A stretch of 64,000 nucleotides of DNA from Deinococcus ficus. Its GTDB lineage: Bacteria > Deinococcota > Deinococci > Deinococcales > Deinococcaceae. This document shows, in pieces, positions 1-10,892 of this stretch. The notes beneath the pieces are model-generated. The model saw only the letters and a list, made by a program, of their open reading frames with translations. It made no database searches and was not told the origin of the DNA. Both the position numbers and the translations under genes were made by a program. Position 1 is the first letter of the stretch, and each line of letters begins with the position of its first letter. Location: positions 1,910,001 through 1,974,000 of the forward strand of contig NZ_CP021081.1 in the NCBI RefSeq assembly GCF_003444775.1. Direction: 5' to 3'.

Positions 1-759
1 ACCGGCAACGACGGCGCGGCCGTGTCCTACCCCGCCGCGTACACCGAAGTGGTCGGGATCGGCGCCGTGGACAGCAACCTCACCAAGGCGGACTTCAGTA
101 ACTTCGGCACGCAGGTGGACCTCGTCGGCCCCGGCGTGGACGTGATCAGCAGCGTGCCGCTGGGCCAGGGCACCCGCGCGCTGGCCTCCGGCGGCGGCGT
201 GAACTTCAGTGACGTGCAGGCGGCCGACCTGACCGGCAAGGGCACCGTGAACGGCACCATCGTCGCGGGCGGCGGCACGAACAACGAGTTCTGCGGCGTG
301 GGTGCCCGCAACAGCGCCCTGAGCGGCAACATCGCCCTGATCAGCCGCGGCACCTGCTCCTTCGAGGAGAAGGTCGCCAACGCTGTCGGCAGCGGCGCCA
401 CGGCCGTCATGATCTACAACAACGCGGCCGGCTCCCTCGGCATGAGCCTCACCAACCAGTACAACGTGCCGGTCGTGGGTCTCCTCCAGGCCGACGGGCA
501 GGCCCTGCTGGGCAAACTCCCCACCACCGGGAGCGTCACCGTGGGCGCCGCCGACTACGAGTCCTACAACGGCACCAGCATGGCCACCCCGCACGTGAGC
601 GCCGCCGCAGCCGTGGTGTGGGCCGCCAAGCCCACCCTGACCAACACCCAGTTGCTGAACCTGCTGACGAACACCGCCAAGGACCTGGGCACCGCCGGCA
701 AGGACAACAACTTCGGCTACGGCCTGGTGGACCCCTACAAGGCCATCACCGGACTGTAA
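1..759 (+). CDS. Subtilisin-like serine protease (S8), C-terminal part
   Basis: The gene enters the window from the left, so its signal peptide and the catalytic Asp and His are not visible. Seen: the reading frame is open from base 1, a GND segment near the start resembles the oxyanion-Asn region of subtilases, and the nucleophile motif GTSMATPHVS lies at bases 571-600 with the Ser codon at 577-579. Between them is an insert of about 110 residues with the character of a PA (protease-associated) domain, including a pair of Cys. Known for the family: secreted endopeptidases, with PA domains shaping substrate access. Probably an extracellular protease. A GC-rich hairpin follows the stop. Confidence 0.9.
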   Translation, partial: TGNDGAAVSYPAAYTEVVGIGAVDSNLTKADFSNFGTQVDLVGPGVDVISSVPLGQGTRALASGGGVNFSDVQAADLTGKGTVNGTIVAGGGTNNEFCGVGARNSALSGNIALISRGTCSFEEKVANAVGSGATAVMIYNNAAGSLGMSLTNQYNVPVVGLLQADGQALLGKLPTTGSVTVGAADYESYNGTSMATPHVSAAAAVVWAAKPTLTNTQLLNLLTNTAKDLGTAGKDNNFGYGLVDPYKAITGL

Positions 760-786
760 GCCCTGACTCCCGGCTGAACTGAAGCG

Positions 787-814
787 CGCCGCCTCCGGCT
801 GGGGGCGGCGTTCT
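787..814 (+). terminator. Intrinsic terminator of the subtilase gene
   Basis: A 7-bp stem CGCCGCC/GGCGGCG (787-793 with 804-810) is followed by TTCT and lies 28 bases after the stop codon. Confidence 0.6.
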
Positions 815-846
815 CATGTATCCGGGCTGTGACAGGCAAAGGGGAA

Positions 847-873
847 GGGCCGCCCGGTAGAAATGGGCGGCCC
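847..873 (-). terminator. Hairpin terminator behind the phosphoribosyltransferase gene
   Basis: A perfect 9-bp stem GGGCCGCCC/GGGCGGCCC lies just past the minus-strand stop. The minus-strand tail TTCCCCTTT is only weakly T-rich. Confidence 0.55.
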
Positions 874-887
874 TTGATGATCTGAAT

Positions 888-1433
888 TCAGCTGTTCTTG
901 AAGAGGGGAAGGTGGCCAAGCGCGGTGACCTCGGGGCGTTCGTCGCCCTCGGTGAACACGGCGAGAATCGCGGCGACTTCCCCGCCGACTTCCTCGATGA
1001 TCTGGCGCAGGGAGTGCAGGGTACCGCCGCTGGACACGACGTCGTCCACGATGGCGACCTTGTGGCCCTTGACCTTGCTGACATCGAAGCCGTCGAGGAC
1101 GAGCAGCTGCGGTTTGCCGGTGGTGATGCTGACCACCTCGCGCATGACCGGCTCGACCATGTAGGGCTTCTGGGTCTTGCGGATCACGATGTACGGCTTG
1201 CCGCTTTCCCGGCTGATGACGTGCGCCAGGGACAGGGCCTTGACCTCGGGGGTGACGAGCACGTTGACGTCGGCGGGGAGCCGGGCGGCGAGGGCCTTGC
1301 CGGCAGCCTCGGTGACTTCGGTGTCGCCCAGCATGTTGAACAGGGCGACGCTGACGGTGTCGGAGACGGGGACGATGGGCAGGTCGCGGGTGACACCGCC
1401 CACCTGAACTTGATGCGTGTTCACGGCGCCCAT
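888..1433 (-). CDS. apt: Phosphoribosyltransferase, adenine phosphoribosyltransferase-like
   Basis: This 181-residue protein has the PRPP-binding loop [11 protein letters not shown] at residues 129-139 and the flanking pattern of type I phosphoribosyltransferases of the Apt/Xpt group. Apt joins adenine to PRPP to give AMP in purine salvage, in the cytoplasm. The chosen ATG begins MGAVNTH. Upstream in-frame starts would add a low-complexity stretch without family character. No Shine-Dalgarno is evident. The length matches bacterial Apt, but the sequence alone does not exclude xanthine or another purine base as substrate, so the symbol is tentative. It is divergent from the DUF4395 gene. Confidence 0.75.
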   Translation of the reverse strand: MGAVNTHQVQVGGVTRDLPIVPVSDTVSVALFNMLGDTEVTEAAGKALAARLPADVNVLVTPEVKALSLAHVISRESGKPYIVIRKTQKPYMVEPVMREVVSITTGKPQLLVLDGFDVSKVKGHKVAIVDDVVSSGGTLHSLRQIIEEVGGEVAAILAVFTEGDERPEVTALGHLPLFKNS

Positions 1434-1511
1434 GGTAGCCCCTGCGCGGCCCGGTCGGTGGGGTGTGGGTAGGGGGAGGTGGGTGGACCGGGCGCACGTA
1501 GACAAGTTGAG

Positions 1512-1540
1512 TTGTTTTATCCACTTTAGGCCGCTAGCCT
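1512..1540 (+). promoter_or_regulatory. Leaderless-type promoter of the DUF4395 gene
   Basis: TTGTTT (1512-1517), a 17-bp spacer and TAGCCT (1535-1540) end 7 nt before the ATG. There is no Shine-Dalgarno, so the transcript probably starts at the initiation codon. Confidence 0.65.
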
Positions 1541-1547
1541 GTTCCCC

Positions 1548-2003
1548 ATGACTGCCCTGCCCTCCTCCCCGCGGGTGGCGCCCCGCACCGACCAGAGCGC
1601 CCTGCGTTTCAACGCCATCACCGTGGTGTTCGTGACCCTGCTGGCCGTGATCCTCACGCTTCCCGCCCTGAGCCTCGCCCTCGGCGCGGCCATGCTGCTG
1701 GGCGCCGTGGTGCCTGAATTCTCTCCCCTGCGCGCCGCGTACCGCCGCCTGGGCCCGGCGCTCGGCCTGCACCCGGACGTGGTGGACGAGGACCCCCGCG
1801 CGCACCACTTCGCGCAGGGCGTGGGCGGCAGCTTCCTGCTGGCCTCAGGCCTTGCGACGCTGGGCGGCCTGACCGTCCTGGGCGCCGCGCTGGGCCTGAT
1901 CGTGATCGCGCTGGCCGCCCTGAACCTCACGCAACGCATCTGCGTGGGCTGCCTGATGTACTTCCAGTTCCGCCGCCTGCGCTACGTCCTGCTGCACCGC
2001 TGA
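1548..2003 (+). CDS. DUF4395 family membrane protein
   Basis: This 151-residue protein has four hydrophobic stretches (about residues 25-55 and 85-125) and the C-terminal CVGC plus [10 protein letters not shown] segment typical of DUF4395 proteins. The family has no established biochemical role. The two Cys in CVGC sit at the membrane edge and might bind a metal or form a redox pair, which is inference. The ATG follows a leaderless promoter, which supports this start. It stands alone between the divergent phosphoribosyltransferase gene and the luciferase-like oxidoreductase gene. Confidence 0.75.
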   Translation: MTALPSSPRVAPRTDQSALRFNAITVVFVTLLAVILTLPALSLALGAAMLLGAVVPEFSPLRAAYRRLGPALGLHPDVVDEDPRAHHFAQGVGGSFLLASGLATLGGLTVLGAALGLIVIALAALNLTQRICVGCLMYFQFRRLRYVLLHR

Positions 2004-2064
2004 GCGGCGCCGCCTGCCCTGCCGGGCTCCCCTCTCAGACCGTTTAACGTCAAAGGGATGGGGG

Positions 2065-2070
2065 TAGACT
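2065..2070 (+). promoter_or_regulatory. -10 box of the LLM oxidoreductase gene
   Basis: TAGACT lies 6 nt before the ATG, giving a probable leaderless transcript. A poor TTTAAC at 2043-2048 could be the -35, with a 16-bp spacer. Confidence 0.6.
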
Positions 2071-2076
2071 CGGCCC

Positions 2077-3159
2077 ATGACGCCCTCCCCCACCCCGCAC
2101 TTTGAGCTGGGCATCGCCAGCTTCGGCGACTTCACCCCCGACCCCGCCACCGGCGCGCAGGTCAGCCCACAACAGCGCATGAAGGACCTGCTGGAGGAGA
2201 TCGAACTGGCCGACCAGGTGGGCCTGGACGTGTTCGCGTTGGGCGAGCACCACCGCCCGGACTACCTGATCTCCAGCCCCGCCACCGTGCTGGCCGCCGC
2301 CGCTACCCTCACGAAGAATGTCCGCCTCAGCAGTGCCGTGACGGTCCTGAGCACCGACGACCCGGTCCGGGTGTTCCAGCAGTTCGCCACGCTGGACCTG
2401 ATCAGCGGCGGCCGCGCCGAGATCATGGCCGGGCGGGGGTCGTTCAGCGAATCCTTCCCGCTGTTCATGGGGGATGCCCCCATTGATTACGACGGCCTGT
2501 TCCGGGAGCGGCTGGACCTGCTGCTGACCCTGCGGGAGCACACGCACGTCACCTGGAAAGGCCAGACCCGCCCGTCCCTGCACGGCGAGGGCGTGTATCC
2601 CCGGCCCCTGCAGGACCCGCTGCCGGTATGGCTCGCCATCGGCGGCACGCCCAACAGCGCCCGGCGCGCCGGCACGCTGGGCCTGCCACTGGCCCTGGCG
2701 ATCATCGGCGGGCTGCCCGAACAGTTCCGCGGGCTGATCGACCTGTACCGCGCGTCCGGGCAGGCGGCCGGGTTCGGCCCGGACCGCCTGAAGGTCAGCA
2801 TCAACAGCCACGGCCTGATCGCCGACGATTCCCGCGTGGCTGCCGACACCATGTTCCCGGTCCACAAGGCGGTGTTCGAGAAGCTGGGCCAGGAGCGCGG
2901 CTGGCGCAACGCCGTGACGCGCGACGCGTTCGAACGGGACCGCAGCCTGCGCGGCGCGTACTTCACCGGCGACCCGCAGGAAGTCGCCGACAAGATCCTC
3001 TACCAGCACGAGGTGTTCGGGCACGACCGCTTCACCCTTCAGAACGGCGGGGGCACGCTGCCGCACGCGGTCGTGATGCGGTCCATCGAGCTGCTGGGCA
3101 CGCAGGTCGCCCCGGTCGTCCGGGCGGAAATCGCGCGGAGAACCGGGGCGGCGGAGTAA
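2077..3159 (+). CDS. LLM-class flavin-dependent oxidoreductase
   Basis: This 360-residue protein has the bacterial luciferase-like fold signature: the N-terminal [14 protein letters not shown] strand region, an [10 protein letters not shown] segment, and the [14 protein letters not shown] flavin-site region. Family members are cytoplasmic FMN- or F420-dependent monooxygenases or dehydrogenases acting on diverse small molecules, and the sequence does not tell which. Length is normal. The ATG is fixed by the TAGACT box 6 nt upstream. It converges with the MATE gene, only 7 bases separating the stops, so no operon partner points to a substrate. Confidence 0.85.
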   Translation: MTPSPTPHFELGIASFGDFTPDPATGAQVSPQQRMKDLLEEIELADQVGLDVFALGEHHRPDYLISSPATVLAAAATLTKNVRLSSAVTVLSTDDPVRVFQQFATLDLISGGRAEIMAGRGSFSESFPLFMGDAPIDYDGLFRERLDLLLTLREHTHVTWKGQTRPSLHGEGVYPRPLQDPLPVWLAIGGTPNSARRAGTLGLPLALAIIGGLPEQFRGLIDLYRASGQAAGFGPDRLKVSINSHGLIADDSRVAADTMFPVHKAVFEKLGQERGWRNAVTRDAFERDRSLRGAYFTGDPQEVADKILYQHEVFGHDRFTLQNGGGTLPHAVVMRSIELLGTQVAPVVRAEIARRTGAAE

Positions 3160-3166
3160 CCCCTGG

Positions 3167-4546
3167 TCAGTGCGCCGCGACGGTGACCGGCTGGCCCTGC
3201 TGTTCCTGGGCCAGCCGCTCCCAGTTCACGCGGCGGCGGCGCCACTCGAACACGAGCACCTTGGCGATCTCCTCCAGGATGCGGGCCAGGAACACGCCCC
3301 ACACGCCCAGCGGCGTGTACAGGCCCAGCCAGATCGCCAGCGGCAGCCCCACGATCAGTGCGCCGATCACGTCGCCGATGATGACGCCCTGCGCGTCCCC
3401 GGCGCTGGGGAGAATGCCGCCGCCCACGATCATGTTCCGGACCTTGAAGATCTGCGCGGCCGCGGTGATCAGCACGCCCAGCACGGCGATGTGCTGCACC
3501 TCCGGGCCAACCTTCGGGAACACCAGGGGAATGACCAGGCTGCTCAGGGCGAACAGCGCGCCGAAGAGCAGCGCCGTGAGCAGCCCCGCGCGCGTCAGGC
3601 GGTCAATCCAGGTACGGGCCGCCTGGGCGTCCCCCGCGCCGAGGCTCTGACCGATGAACACGGTGGCCGCGCTCATCAGGCCGAAGCTGCCGACGATGAA
3701 GATGCCCTCCAGCGTGCCCACGATCTGGCTGGCGGCGAGCGCCTCGGTGCCCACGCGGGCGTACACGGCGGCGTACAGGAAGCCGCCCAGCGTCCACACG
3801 AACTCCGTGAAGGCCAGCGGGGCGCTGAGGGTGACGAGCGGCCCGGTCAGGGCACCCCACTCGTCGCCGCGGGGCAGTTCGAAGTGCACCAGCCGCCGCG
3901 CGCCGTATAGCTGCCAGGCCAGGTGCACGGCCTTGTACACGTTGGCGGCCACGACCGCCCAGGCCGCGCCGATCAGGCCCAGTTCCGGGAAGGGACCGGC
4001 GCCGAACACCAGGCCGTACGCGAGGATCGCCTCCAGCACCACGCTGATCACGGTGGCGACCAGAGGCGTGCGGGCGTGCCCGAGGCTGCGCAGCGCGCCG
4101 CTGAACACCCACCCGAGCAGGCCGGGCACCAGGGCCAGCATGAACACCTGCATGTAGGGCGTGGCGGCCGCAGTGACGTCCGGGGCGCCGCCCGCGAGGC
4201 GCAGCAGGGTGCCGGCGCCGGTCACGATGGGCACGGTGAGGACCGCGCCGAGCAGCGTGGCGAGCAGGGCCGCGGCGGCCAGGGCGTGATTGATACCGCG
4301 CCGGTCGTTCGCGCCGGAGCGGCGGGCGATGAGGATGCTGGTGCCAGACCCGATGGCGCCCAGCGTGACGAAGAACATGAAGCTCAGGCTGCCGCTGAGG
4401 CCCACGGCGGCGACCGACACGGCGCCCAGGGTGCCGACGATGATCTGGTTGATGAAGCTGAGCAGCAGCTGGATGACCATTTCCAGGCTGACGGGCACGG
4501 CTATCTTCGCGATTTCCCGGTTAGGGTTGAGGGGGGCGCCTGGCAT
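3167..4546 (-). CDS. MATE family efflux transporter
   Basis: This 459-residue protein has about twelve hydrophobic segments in two homologous halves and the MATE-type N-terminal pattern [21 protein letters not shown]. Family members are inner-membrane Na+- or H+-driven antiporters exporting cationic drugs or metabolites. The substrate is not predictable here. The start is supported by TACTCT 8 nt upstream on the minus strand. It is divergent from homocitrate synthase and convergent with the LLM gene, so probably monocistronic. Confidence 0.9.
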   Translation of the reverse strand: MPGAPLNPNREIAKIAVPVSLEMVIQLLLSFINQIIVGTLGAVSVAAVGLSGSLSFMFFVTLGAIGSGTSILIARRSGANDRRGINHALAAAALLATLLGAVLTVPIVTGAGTLLRLAGGAPDVTAAATPYMQVFMLALVPGLLGWVFSGALRSLGHARTPLVATVISVVLEAILAYGLVFGAGPFPELGLIGAAWAVVAANVYKAVHLAWQLYGARRLVHFELPRGDEWGALTGPLVTLSAPLAFTEFVWTLGGFLYAAVYARVGTEALAASQIVGTLEGIFIVGSFGLMSAATVFIGQSLGAGDAQAARTWIDRLTRAGLLTALLFGALFALSSLVIPLVFPKVGPEVQHIAVLGVLITAAAQIFKVRNMIVGGGILPSAGDAQGVIIGDVIGALIVGLPLAIWLGLYTPLGVWGVFLARILEEIAKVLVFEWRRRRVNWERLAQEQQGQPVTVAAH

Positions 4547-4554
4547 ACGGCGTC

Positions 4555-4560
4555 AGAGTA
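4555..4560 (-). promoter_or_regulatory. -10 box of the MATE gene
   Basis: Minus-strand TACTCT lies 8 nt before the ATG with no Shine-Dalgarno, a probable leaderless start. Confidence 0.55.
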
Positions 4561-4656
4561 GTGGAGGCGCGGGGGCGGGACGTCCGCCATGTGGCGCATG
4601 CCTGGGCAGGTCCGCGCGCGGGTGACAGGTGCCGGCAGGGAACCGCAGGACATTGA

Positions 4657-5922
<1,266 letters not shown>

Positions 5923-5970
5923 CCCGGCAGTCAGGCAGGGGGACGCCCGGTCCGGGCTGAGCGTGTTGAA

Positions 5971-6792
5971 ATGGCGGGCATGACGTCCGACGCGCCGCCC
6001 GCCGTGTTCATGACCTTCTCCCCCGCGGGCGGGGGCGGGGGGAAACCGGTGGCGGTGTTCGCAGGCGGCCACGGGGACCCTGCAGCGCGGGCCGCATCGG
6101 CCGGGGCGCCGCTGTCGGTGTTCGTGACCGCGCAGGACGACCTGAACGTGCACCTGGAGCTGTTCACGCCGCAGGGGCGCCGGGGCAGTTCGGATTCCGG
6201 GGCGCTGGCGGCCCTGGTCTTCCTGCAGGAGCGCGGCGGCATGGGGGACGCGCTGAGCGTGCACATGGGCGGCGAGGAGTTCAGCGCGCAGTGGTGCACG
6301 GGGGAATGGTCACTGCTGCAGGGCACCGCGACGGTGCACGAGGTTGAGGCCGACCTGTCCCCGCTGGGGCTGCTGGCGCGTCCGGCGTGGGTGGCGTCGG
6401 CCGGCCGGCCGAACCTGGTGGTTCAGCTGCCGGACCTGGAGGCCCTGACGGCCTTCCGGCCGGATGCGGAGGCGATCAGGGCCGTGAACCGGGCCACCGG
6501 CACGACCGGCCTGGTGCTGTTCACGCCGGGCGGCACGGGCCGCGCGGACGTGAGCCTGCGGTGTTTCGGGCCGTTGAAGGGCTTTCTGGAGGACGCGGCG
6601 AGCAGCAACATGTTCGCGTGCCTGACCGGGGTGCTGTGTGCGGGCGCCTTCCTGGAGGCCGGCGTGCAGATCATCCGGGGCGCGCAGGTGATGCCCGGGC
6701 GGCCGGCGCGGCTGACGGCGCAGTTCACGCCCGTGCCGGGCGGGGCGGAGGCGGTGTGGGTGGGCGGCCCGGTCGCGCGGGTCGGCGGGTGA
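5971..6792 (+). CDS. PhzF family protein
   Basis: This 273-residue protein has PhzF-fold features: the SSDSGALAALVFL segment in the first half and FGPLKGFLEDAASSNMFACL in the second, a variant of the usual FAP..G..EDP motif. PhzF relatives are cytoplasmic isomerases or epimerases, many of unknown substrate, and a phenazine role is not implied. The start could also be the ATG at 5980, which lies 7 nt after a weak TGAAAT. The stop overlaps the next gene start in GTGA, so it is translationally coupled to the BenE-type transporter. Together they may handle one organic acid (inference). Confidence 0.75.
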   Translation: MAGMTSDAPPAVFMTFSPAGGGGGKPVAVFAGGHGDPAARAASAGAPLSVFVTAQDDLNVHLELFTPQGRRGSSDSGALAALVFLQERGGMGDALSVHMGGEEFSAQWCTGEWSLLQGTATVHEVEADLSPLGLLARPAWVASAGRPNLVVQLPDLEALTAFRPDAEAIRAVNRATGTTGLVLFTPGGTGRADVSLRCFGPLKGFLEDAASSNMFACLTGVLCAGAFLEAGVQIIRGAQVMPGRPARLTAQFTPVPGGAEAVWVGGPVARVGG

Positions 6793-7994
6793 CCGCGCCG
6801 GCGGGGGCGGCGCCCGCGTCCCTGGCGGTCCTGCGGCGGGACGTGTCGGTGTCGGCGGTGCTGGCGGGCGTGATCGCGATTGTGGTGAGCGTGGCGAGCA
6901 GCATCGGGCTGCTGGTGCAGGCTGCGCAGGACTTTGACCTCACACCGGTGCAGGCGGCGAGCTGGCTGACGGCGTCGTACCTGGCGATCGGGGTGGGCAC
7001 GCTGGCGCTGTCGTGGCGGTTCCGGGCGCCGGTGCTGCTGGCGTGGAGCACGCCGGGGCTGGCGGTGATCGCGGGCGTGGCCGCAAGCGGGCAGGCGAGT
7101 TTCCCGGAGGTGCTGGGCGCGTGCGTCGTGAGTGCGGCGGTGATGACGGTGCTCGGCGTGACCGGCGCGTTCGGGGCGGTCACGGCCCGCATTCCGCCGG
7201 CGCTGGCGAACGCTCTGCTGGCCGGGGTGCTGCTGCCATTCGTGCTGGGTGCCTTCCGGGCGCTGCCGGTGGCCCCGGTGGCGGTGGGCGGGATGATCGT
7301 GGTGTTCCTGCTGGGGCGGCTTTTCTTTCCGCGCTGGGCGGTGCCGGCGGTGCTGCTGGTGGGTGCGCTGCTGTCCGTCCTGACCGGGCAGGTGGGCGGC
7401 CTGACGGGCGGCGGGCCGGGCACGCTGGCGTTTCAGGACGTGTCGCTGAACCTGGGGCGGGTGCTGGCCCTGGCGCTGCCGCTGACGGTGCTCACGCTGG
7501 CGTCGCAGCAGCTGCCGGGCGTGGCGGTGTTGCGGGCGTGCGGGTTCGGGCGGGTGCCGACCAGTCCGCTGATCACCTGGACGGGCGTGCTGAGCCTGCT
7601 GTCCGCGCCGTTCGGGGCGCACACCACGAACCTCGCGGCGATCACGGCCGCCATCGCCGCGAACGCCGAGGCGCACCCGGACGAGGACCGGCGCTGGGTG
7701 GCGTGCGTGAGTGCGGGCGTGCTGTACCTGCTGCTGGCGGCGGGGGCGGGGTGGGTGCTGGGCGCGGTGGGGGCCATTCCGGCGCCGGTGATCGCGGCGC
7801 TGGCGGGCCTGTCGCTGGTCGGCACGACCCTGAGCAGCCTCACGGCCGCCCTGCACGACGAGCGCACCCGGGAGGCCGCGCTGCTGACCCTGGCGGTGAC
7901 GGCGAGTGGCGTGACGTTCCTCGGTGTAGGGAGCGCCGTGTGGGGCCTCGCGGCGGGCGGGGTGCTGGCCTGGGCGGCGCGCACGCGGGCGTAA
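6789..7994 (+). CDS. BenE family benzoate/H+ symporter-like transporter
   Basis: This 401-residue protein has about eleven or twelve hydrophobic segments and BenE-like features: the AWSTPGLAVIAG segment and the LSAPFGAHTTNLAAITAAI half-helix in the second half. BenE relatives import benzoate by proton symport across the inner membrane, but many homologues have no tested substrate and no aromatic-degradation genes lie nearby. The GTG start sits inside the stop of the PhzF gene. Longer in-frame starts would run back through that gene and are rejected. Confidence 0.85.
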   Translation: MTAPAGAAPASLAVLRRDVSVSAVLAGVIAIVVSVASSIGLLVQAAQDFDLTPVQAASWLTASYLAIGVGTLALSWRFRAPVLLAWSTPGLAVIAGVAASGQASFPEVLGACVVSAAVMTVLGVTGAFGAVTARIPPALANALLAGVLLPFVLGAFRALPVAPVAVGGMIVVFLLGRLFFPRWAVPAVLLVGALLSVLTGQVGGLTGGGPGTLAFQDVSLNLGRVLALALPLTVLTLASQQLPGVAVLRACGFGRVPTSPLITWTGVLSLLSAPFGAHTTNLAAITAAIAANAEAHPDEDRRWVACVSAGVLYLLLAAGAGWVLGAVGAIPAPVIAALAGLSLVGTTLSSLTAALHDERTREAALLTLAVTASGVTFLGVGSAVWGLAAGGVLAWAARTRA

Positions 7995-8041
7995 GCGCCC
8001 GGGCTGTGACGCGGATTCCCACGGCGTGCGTGCCGAGCCCC

Positions 8042-8047
8042 TAGACT
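8042..8047 (+). promoter_or_regulatory. -10 box of rlmN
   Basis: TAGACT lies 7 nt before the ATG with no Shine-Dalgarno, a leaderless arrangement. Confidence 0.6.
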
Positions 8048-8054
8048 GCCGGGC

Positions 8055-9086
8055 ATGGAGCTTTTGCTTGACCTTCACCCCGACGCGTACCCCCTGGACG
8101 GCTTCCGCCGCCGTCAGCTGCTGGACTGGGTGTACGGGCAGGGCGTGGGGGAGTTCGCGGCCATGACGAACCTGCCGGCCGCCGCCCGCGCCGATCTGAG
8201 CGGGCAGTACACCCTGAACCCCTTCCGGGACATCGAGACGGTCCGCAGCGCGGACGGCAGCGTGAAGTACCTGTTCACGCTGATGGACGGCCGGCAGATG
8301 GAAGCGGTGTACATGCCGTACCTGGACCGCAAGACGATCTGCGTGAGCACCATGGTGGGCTGCCCGGCCCGCTGCGCCTTCTGCGCCACCGGGAAGATGG
8401 GCTTCGGCCGGAACCTGACGCCGGGCGAGATCGTGGGGCAGGTGCTGGCCGTCGCGGGCGGCGAGGACATCGCCCCGCGCGAGATCCGCAACCTGGTGTT
8501 CATGGGCATGGGGGAAGCCATGCTGAACTACGACAACACCATGCAGGCCGCCCGGATCCTGCTGCACCCGGAGGCGCTGGGCATGAGCAGGCGCCGCGTG
8601 ACGCTCTCCACGGTGGGCATCGCCAAGGGCATCCGCCGCCTGGCGGAGGAGGACGACCTGGGCATCAAGCTGGCCATCAGCCTGCACGCCCCGGACGAGG
8701 AGACCCGCCAGCGGATCATCCCGACCGGCGCGGCGAACAGCATCGAGGAGATCATGCAGGCCGCCCGCGAGTACCAGGCGGTCACCGGCCGGCGCATCAC
8801 CATGGAGTACACCATGCTGCGCGGCCTGAACGACGCGCTGTGGCAGGCGGACCTGCTGGCCGAGCGGCTGCGCGGGCTGGTGAGTCACGTGAACCTGATT
8901 CCCATGAACCCCTGGGACGGCTCGGGGTTCGAGAGCAGCACCGAGGCGCAGATCCAGGCGTTCTACGACCGGCTGGAGGCGCGCGGGGTCGACGTCAGCG
9001 TGCGGCGGTCCCGCGGGAAGGATGCTGGCGCGGCGTGCGGGCAGCTAGCGCTGAAGCGCCCGCAGGCGGTGAGCGGCGTCGCCTGA
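8055..9086 (+). CDS. rlmN: 23S rRNA (adenine2503-C2)-methyltransferase RlmN
   Basis: RlmN is a radical-SAM enzyme that methylates C2 of A2503 in 23S rRNA, and of A37 in some tRNAs. Seen in 343 residues: the 4Fe-4S cluster motif CPARCAFC with C103, C107 and C110, the following [14 protein letters not shown] segment, and C328 in the GAACGQL motif, which is the methyl-carrying Cys of the family. Length is normal and all key residues are present. The start is set by the TAGACT box 7 nt upstream. It appears to be transcribed alone and ends in a hairpin. Confidence 0.96.
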   Translation: MELLLDLHPDAYPLDGFRRRQLLDWVYGQGVGEFAAMTNLPAAARADLSGQYTLNPFRDIETVRSADGSVKYLFTLMDGRQMEAVYMPYLDRKTICVSTMVGCPARCAFCATGKMGFGRNLTPGEIVGQVLAVAGGEDIAPREIRNLVFMGMGEAMLNYDNTMQAARILLHPEALGMSRRRVTLSTVGIAKGIRRLAEEDDLGIKLAISLHAPDEETRQRIIPTGAANSIEEIMQAAREYQAVTGRRITMEYTMLRGLNDALWQADLLAERLRGLVSHVNLIPMNPWDGSGFESSTEAQIQAFYDRLEARGVDVSVRRSRGKDAGAACGQLALKRPQAVSGVA

Positions 9087-9108
9087 ACTGAGAAGCTGAA
9101 TGGCCGTG

Positions 9109-9139
9109 GTGGCCGCGTCCTTTCGGGGAACGCGGCCAC
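9109..9139 (+). terminator. Hairpin after rlmN
   Basis: A perfect 10-bp stem GTGGCCGCGT/ACGCGGCCAC (9109-9118 with 9130-9139) is followed by GTTCATG. The T-tract is weak. Confidence 0.55.
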
Positions 9140-9173
9140 GTTCATGAGTGAGAGATTCGGCAGACATGAATGG

Positions 9174-9179
9174 TAGGCT
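9174..9179 (+). promoter_or_regulatory. Probable -10 box of the TPR-SPOR-rex operon
   Basis: TAGGCT would place the transcript start near 9187, about 26 nt before the GTG. Here a clear Shine-Dalgarno AGGAGG follows, so this operon has a normal leader. Confidence 0.45.
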
Positions 9180-9212
9180 GAGAGCGGTTCCGCACCCCCC
9201 AGGAGGCCCAAC

Positions 9213-10868
9213 GTGATTCACTCCAGTCGCACACTCTTTCTCGGCCTGATGCTCGGCCTGAGCGCCGCGTCCGGGCAGACCATGATCGACACCACGGCCG
9301 CCGTGGGCATTCAGGGCACCCTCAACCAGATCGGCACGCCCAACCTGACTGGCGCAGTGCAAAGCGCCCAGGGCGCCGCCGCCACCGTCCAGGCCCAGAA
9401 CAATGCCACCGCTGCCATGATCGCCCAGACCACCCCGGCCGCCCCCGGCGCGAAGGTCACGGTGGCCGTCACGCCGCTCACCGCGGCGCAGCAGGCCCTG
9501 CTGGAACAGGCCCGCGCCGCGTACCGCGCCGGGAACCTCCCGCTGGCCCGCACCCGCTTCGAGACGCTGATCGCCCAGAACTTCACGAACCCCGAACCGC
9601 ACTTCGGGCTGGCGCTCGTCCTGTACGCCCAGAATGACCTGAAGGGCGCCGCGTTCGAGCTCGGGCAGTTCATGACCATGGCCCCCGACCGCTTCGAGGG
9701 CCCGTACAACATGGGCGTGCTCGCCACCCGCCAGGGCGACCACGACGGCGCCCTGAAGTGGTACGCCGAAGCCGCCCGGCTCCTCGGCGACGGCGCCAAC
9801 CCGCAGGCCCGCCGGCAGGTGCTGGACGCCCTGGCCGCCGAGCAGGCCTTCAAGAAGGACTACGCCGCGCTGACCACCACGCTGGAGAGCCTTGCGGCCC
9901 TGGCGCCCAACGACAACGCCGTGCAGTTCCGCCTGGCGCAGGCCCTGACCCTCTCCGGGCGTGGCGCGACCGCCCTGCCCGGCCTGTACGCGCTGATGAA
10001 CCGCGTGCCGAACGACCCGGCCGTACCGCAGCTGATCGCCGACATCTACGTCATGCAGGGCCTCCCGGACCGCGCCGTGCGCGAACTGGACAGCGCCCTG
10101 CCCCGCATGAGCAGCGGCACGGCCCGCAGCGGGCTGCTGCTGCACAAGGCCGGGCTGCTCGCCGCCAGCGGAAACGCCGCCGGCGCCGTGGCCGCCGCCC
10201 GGGACGCGACCCGCGCCGACAGCCGCAACGCCGCCGCATTCGCCCGCCTCGCCGAGTACCTGCTCGCCCGCGGGGACCGCAAGGGCGCCCAGGACGCCGC
10301 GCTCAGCGCCGTGCGCCTCAACCCGCAGGACGCCCGCGCCCGCGCGACCCTGGGCAGCATCCGCCTGGGCCTGGGCCTGTACGACGCCGCCCGCAACGAC
10401 GCCGCCCTGGTCCTGACCCTCAAACCCGACACGGTCACCCACGCCCAGGCGCTGTACATCCAGGGCGTGGCCGCGTACCAGACCAAGGCGTACGCGCAGG
10501 CCCGCGCGGCCCTCCAGGCCAGCCTGGCCCGGCAGGCCAGCGCCGACACTGCCCTGTGGCTGGGCCTCACCGCCTACGCCCAGAAGGACTACGCCGCCGC
10601 CATCGACGCCCTCACCCAGAGCGTGAAGTTCAGCCCCACCGCGAACGCCCGGCAGAACCTCGCGTCCGCGCTGCTGGCCGGCGCCCGCTACGCCGAAGCC
10701 GAAGCGATCCTGAAGGGCCTCGTGCAGGAACAGGCGAAAAATGCCGAGGCGTGGTACCTGCTCGGCCTCAGCCAGCGCGCCCAGGGCCGCGAGGCCGACG
10801 CCCGCGTGTCCCTCCGCACGGCCGCCGGCCTGGGCAACACCCGCGCCCGTGACGCCCTGAAATCCTGA
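9213..10868 (+). CDS. Exported tetratricopeptide repeat protein
   Basis: This 551-residue protein opens with a signal-peptide-like segment (about residues 1-22), then an Ala/Gln-rich region, then tandem TPR-type helix pairs from about residue 95 to the end, recognisable by repeats such as EPHFGLALVLYAQND and RATLGSIRLGLGLYDAARND. TPR arrays bind proteins, so an envelope scaffold role is likely, but the partner is unknown. The GTG start follows AGGAGG at 7 nt. It is first in an operon with a SPOR protein, rex and a large lipoprotein, which suggests an envelope assembly function (inference). Confidence 0.85.
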   Translation: MIHSSRTLFLGLMLGLSAASGQTMIDTTAAVGIQGTLNQIGTPNLTGAVQSAQGAAATVQAQNNATAAMIAQTTPAAPGAKVTVAVTPLTAAQQALLEQARAAYRAGNLPLARTRFETLIAQNFTNPEPHFGLALVLYAQNDLKGAAFELGQFMTMAPDRFEGPYNMGVLATRQGDHDGALKWYAEAARLLGDGANPQARRQVLDALAAEQAFKKDYAALTTTLESLAALAPNDNAVQFRLAQALTLSGRGATALPGLYALMNRVPNDPAVPQLIADIYVMQGLPDRAVRELDSALPRMSSGTARSGLLLHKAGLLAASGNAAGAVAAARDATRADSRNAAAFARLAEYLLARGDRKGAQDAALSAVRLNPQDARARATLGSIRLGLGLYDAARNDAALVLTLKPDTVTHAQALYIQGVAAYQTKAYAQARAALQASLARQASADTALWLGLTAYAQKDYAAAIDALTQSVKFSPTANARQNLASALLAGARYAEAEAILKGLVQEQAKNAEAWYLLGLSQRAQGREADARVSLRTAAGLGNTRARDALKS

Positions 10869-10892
10869 CCTCCGGCGCCCGAGACTGACACC